This document shows, piece by piece, positions 6,975 to 8,458 of a DNA stretch of 8,458 nt. Below the pieces are notes generated by a model that made no database searches, was not told the origin of the DNA, and worked only from the letters and a program-made list of their open reading frames with translations. Location: positions 1 to 8,458 of the forward strand of contig DKLU01000406.1 in the NCBI GenBank assembly GCA_002455915.1, read 5' to 3'. Position numbers and translations under genes: made by a program. Position 1 is the first letter of the stretch. Each line of letters begins with the position of its first letter. The stretch comes from Chryseobacterium sp. UBA6632. GTDB taxonomy: Bacteria; Bacteroidota; Bacteroidia; Flavobacteriales; Weeksellaceae.

Positions 6975-7955
6975 CTAATCTTTCACCCAATTGAACTGAA
7001 ACTGAAGATCCGGAGTAGAAATTCTATCTGTGATTTTCTGTAATCTTCCCGGTAGTTTCATTAGATATTCCTGAGCTTTTTCTGCCTTTTCATTAAGCCC
7101 TTTTATGTGCTCAATCTTCCATTCATCCAATAGATCTTTCATAATATTAATATAATCCTGACCTGTATATACCATACATCTTTGTGCAGCATCTGAGAAA
7201 TGCTCCCAAAGTTCACCAGCTTTCTGCCCCGATTGTCTCATCATATGAGCCGGCATTACGATTTTCTTTCGCATCATGTCTTCAAAAGCTATAATCATTT
7301 CTGAAGGATCAATTTCAAGAATTCTAGATACGAAATATTTATATGCTTTAGCATGTCTGGCCTCGTCTGCAGCAATTACGCCACACATTTTTGCCAATTT
7401 TCCATTTCCTGTTTGTTTAGCTAATGTTCCTACTCTTCTGTGAGAAATATTAGTTGCTGTTTCCTGAAAACTTGTATACACAAAATTTCGGTAAGGATCC
7501 ATACTGGTACCGATATCAAAACCATCACTAATAAGGTATTGAGTCGTGATTTCCATCTGTCTCATATTTACCCTTCCACATAAATAAAGATACTTGCCTA
7601 GAAGATCTCCGTGTCTGTTTTCTTCAGCCGTCCAAGATCTTATCCAGCTTGCCCATCCTACAGCATTTTCTTCCTGATCAATACCTTCTACACCCATTAA
7701 CCACGATTCATAAGAAGGCAAAGCTTCTTCTGTAATACAGTCACCAATAAGTGTTACGAAAAGATCATAAGGCATTTCGCGTGCAAAAGTCTGAATTTCT
7801 TCTAAATCATATTTAAAATCATCACTTGATGGATCTGGAAGATAATCGGATGGCTGCCATATTTTTTCAATTGGTGTTAAAAACTTATCTAGAAAAGAAC
7901 CAACTTCTTTCCCTAAAATACCCATTACTTCTTTCCTTACTAGGTTCTGATACAT
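6975..7955 (-). CDS. Acyl-ACP desaturase (soluble di-iron, plant stearoyl-ACP desaturase family)
   Basis: A 326-residue soluble ferritin-like enzyme that introduces a cis double bond into acyl chains on acyl carrier protein, using O2 and reduced ferredoxin. All six iron ligands are visible: Glu76 (ITEEALP), Glu112 and His115 (AEENRHG), Glu165 (TSFQETA), Glu198 and His201 (ADEARH). From Glu112 onward they sit 31 residues before the castor enzyme ligands (143, 146, 196, 229, 232). Other conserved blocks are KYLYLCGRVNMRQME (121-135) and DMMRKKIVMPAHMM (226-239). There is no plastid-type transit peptide or membrane segment. The gene stands alone, with its own promoter and terminator. It probably tunes membrane fluidity; the chain length and bond position it prefers cannot be read from the sequence. 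Confidence 0.96.
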   Translation of the reverse strand: MYQNLVRKEVMGILGKEVGSFLDKFLTPIEKIWQPSDYLPDPSSDDFKYDLEEIQTFAREMPYDLFVTLIGDCITEEALPSYESWLMGVEGIDQEENAVGWASWIRSWTAEENRHGDLLGKYLYLCGRVNMRQMEITTQYLISDGFDIGTSMDPYRNFVYTSFQETATNISHRRVGTLAKQTGNGKLAKMCGVIAADEARHAKAYKYFVSRILEIDPSEMIIAFEDMMRKKIVMPAHMMRQSGQKAGELWEHFSDAAQRCMVYTGQDYINIMKDLLDEWKIEHIKGLNEKAEKAQEYLMKLPGRLQKITDRISTPDLQFQFNWVKD

Positions 7956-7978
7956 CGTACAATTTTGATTTCAATTTA

Positions 7979-7986
7979 CAAAGTTA
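7979..7986 (-). promoter_or_regulatory. Promoter -7 box of the desaturase gene
   Basis: On the minus strand, TAACTTTG matches TAnnTTTG exactly and ends 23 bp before the desaturase ATG (7953-7955). A clear -33 TTTG is missing. The expected place, about 8004-8013, is AT-rich and overlaps a 12-bp palindrome (8009-8020), which could mean activator or repressor control at this promoter. Confidence 0.7.
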
Positions 7987-8008
7987 AAAATTTATTTATT
8001 ATTTATGC

Positions 8009-8020
8009 CATAATATTATG
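8009..8020. promoter_or_regulatory. 12-bp palindrome at the desaturase -33 position
   Basis: CATAATATTATG is its own reverse complement. It overlaps the region where the -33 element of the desaturase promoter should be. A homodimeric regulator could bind here. AT-rich palindromes of this length also arise by chance, so this is a weak candidate. Confidence 0.3.
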
Positions 8021-8045
8021 TTAATTCTGTCTGATATTAATCATA

Positions 8046-8082
8046 AAAAAATGCCGCTATACAAATTATAACGACATTTTTT
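8046..8082 (-). terminator. Terminator-like hairpin upstream of the desaturase promoter
   Basis: Arms 8046-8061 and 8067-8082 pair across the 5-nt loop CAAAT. Transcribed from the minus strand, all 16 positions pair, two of them as G-U, and a run of seven T follows. Transcribed from the plus strand, the same two positions become C-A mismatches. This points to use on the minus strand, ending a transcript that enters from beyond the window or from the repeat-rich gap. Plus-strand use remains possible because that arm also ends in six T. Confidence 0.72.
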
Positions 8083-8097
8083 CTTTAATATTATTCA

Positions 8098-8115
8098 ATT
8101 TTAGTTAACTAAAAT
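8098..8115. repeat. Perfect 18-bp palindrome
   Basis: The bases 8098-8115 equal their own reverse complement, centred on GTTAAC. There is no loop, so it suits protein binding better than an RNA hairpin. It lies about 110 bp upstream of the desaturase -7 box, on the far side of a terminator-like hairpin. A link with the desaturase is therefore doubtful. Confidence 0.55.
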
Positions 8116-8142
8116 GATTTTTAATTTTAAATTGAATTTGAA

Positions 8143-8255
8143 CGCAAAGCTCGCAAAGTTTTTTTTAAAATTACTATACTTTTTTAAGTTCACAAAGGCG
8201 TTTCACTTAACAAAGATCTCAAAGGTTTCATTCTTTAAACTTTTATTTTTCAAAG
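8143..8255 (+). repeat. Degenerate CGCAAAG-type repeat cluster
   Basis: CAAAG occurs six times on the plus strand, at 8145, 8154, 8193, 8211, 8220 and 8251. Two pairs are spaced exactly 9 bp apart (8145/8154 and 8211/8220). The best units read ACGCAAAGC and TCGCAAAGT. I recall similar CGCAAAG-rich decaying repeats in other flavobacterial intergenic regions, but that is memory, not a search. The spacers are irregular and T-rich, so this is not a CRISPR array. Confidence 0.6.
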
Positions 8256-8340
8256 TTGTCATCCTAGAAGGATCTAAGCTCGAATATTTCCAGTTTGTTT
8301 TCTAATACTATGCCTAGATCCTTTCAGGATGAAAAACTTT
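8252..8340. repeat. Long imperfect inverted repeat (REP/MITE-like)
   Basis: The core arms 8260-8278 and 8313-8331 are 19 nt each and differ at only a few positions, around CATCCT, GGATCTA and the final G. They flank a 34-nt loop. The similarity extends outward through AAAGTT on the left and AACTTT on the right, giving arms of about 27-28 nt with a 1-nt length difference. No coding sequence lies inside. It could be a dispersed non-autonomous repeat or a transcribed hairpin. The last CAAAG of the preceding array is part of its left arm. Confidence 0.72.
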
Positions 8341-8379
8341 ATGGATATTTTCGAATATTTTAATGAACGGCTGAAAACC

Positions 8380-8458
8380 TAGCCTCGATTGCAACGGCAT
8401 CCTTTTTCTGAAATGCTTGAAAAAAGCGCTGGCGAAAAAGATATAGTGGAAAGCGGGA
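8380..8458 (+). ncRNA. Structured flavobacterial element, possibly Flavo-1-like RNA (truncated)
   Basis: Two nested helices are visible on the plus strand. CTCG (8384-8387) pairs with CGGG (8454-8457) with one G-U, and CTTTTTC (8402-8408) pairs exactly with GAAAAAG (8434-8440). The bases between the helices (AACGGCAT on one side, ATATAGTGGA on the other) resemble a pattern I recall recurring between flavobacterial genes: AGCCCCGAT...GGCATCC...GATATAGCGGA.AGCGGGA. I suspect this is the published Flavo-1 RNA motif but cannot confirm it here. The element runs to the last base, so its 3' end is missing. Function unknown. Confidence 0.45.

Larger units (their letters stand above)
8083..8458. other. 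Gene-free, repeat-rich interval
   Basis: I find no credible gene here. The only open frame of note (plus strand, 8114-8305, 63 codons) is low-complexity Phe/Leu/Lys, runs through the CAAAG array and into the inverted repeat, and has no family resemblance. In order, the interval holds an 18-bp palindrome (8098-8115), a CAAAG-rich array (8143-8255), a long inverted repeat (8252-8340) and a structured element truncated by the window end (8380-8458). CGAATATTT occurs both in the loop of the inverted repeat (8281-8289) and just outside it (8352-8360). Confidence 0.75.

Noticed and set aside
8143..8224. Possible CRISPR array from repeated CAAAG units
   Set aside because: Units are too short and degenerate, spacers are irregular and T-rich, and no cas gene is nearby.
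8114..8305. Plus-strand open frame of 63 codons in the repeat-rich gap
   Set aside because: Low-complexity Phe/Leu/Lys product that runs through the CAAAG array and into an inverted repeat, with no promoter, no leader and no family resemblance.

Overview
The window looks like a chromosomal segment of an AT-rich member of the Flavobacteriia, most likely Chryseobacterium or a close Weeksellaceae relative. Evidence: start codons preceded by A-rich leaders without Shine-Dalgarno sequences, two perfect Bacteroidetes-type TAnnTTTG promoter boxes, a plant-like acyl-ACP desaturase, a BT0820-like HAD protein, and intergenic repeats of the kind I recall from Chryseobacterium genomes. The genus is an inference; no rRNA or other marker gene is present.

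All eight credible genes lie on the minus strand, so transcription runs from high to low coordinates. Reading that way: (a) 7956-8458 is a gene-free gap of about 500 bp. It holds a structured element cut by the window end, a long inverted repeat, a CAAAG-rich degenerate array, a perfect 18-bp palindrome, a terminator-like hairpin and the desaturase promoter. (b) 6975-7955 encodes a di-iron acyl-ACP desaturase with its own promoter and terminator. (c) 4769-6882 carries a small HAD phosphatase, type I methionine aminopeptidase (map) and a SAM methyltransferase. map and the methyltransferase overlap in TAATG. Between the HAD gene and map is an inverted array of 8-bp repeats. (d) 44-4699 holds a large-subunit catalase, a zinc alcohol/formaldehyde-type dehydrogenase, a stand-alone CinA C-terminal-domain protein and a short-chain dehydrogenase. 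These four are tightly packed and end at a perfect 20-bp hairpin.

Block (d) reads as a stress operon: peroxide removal, oxidation of an aldehyde or alcohol, possible pyridine-nucleotide repair and an NAD(P)-dependent reductase. The pieces are known families. The joint role is inferred from spacing only. Block (c) is housekeeping (N-terminal Met removal) coupled to an uncharacterised methyltransferase. I see no phage, IS, CRISPR, tRNA or rRNA. The least ordinary parts are the two repeat structures (6362-6440 and 8143-8458) and the overlap of a terminator with a promoter at 6903-6945.
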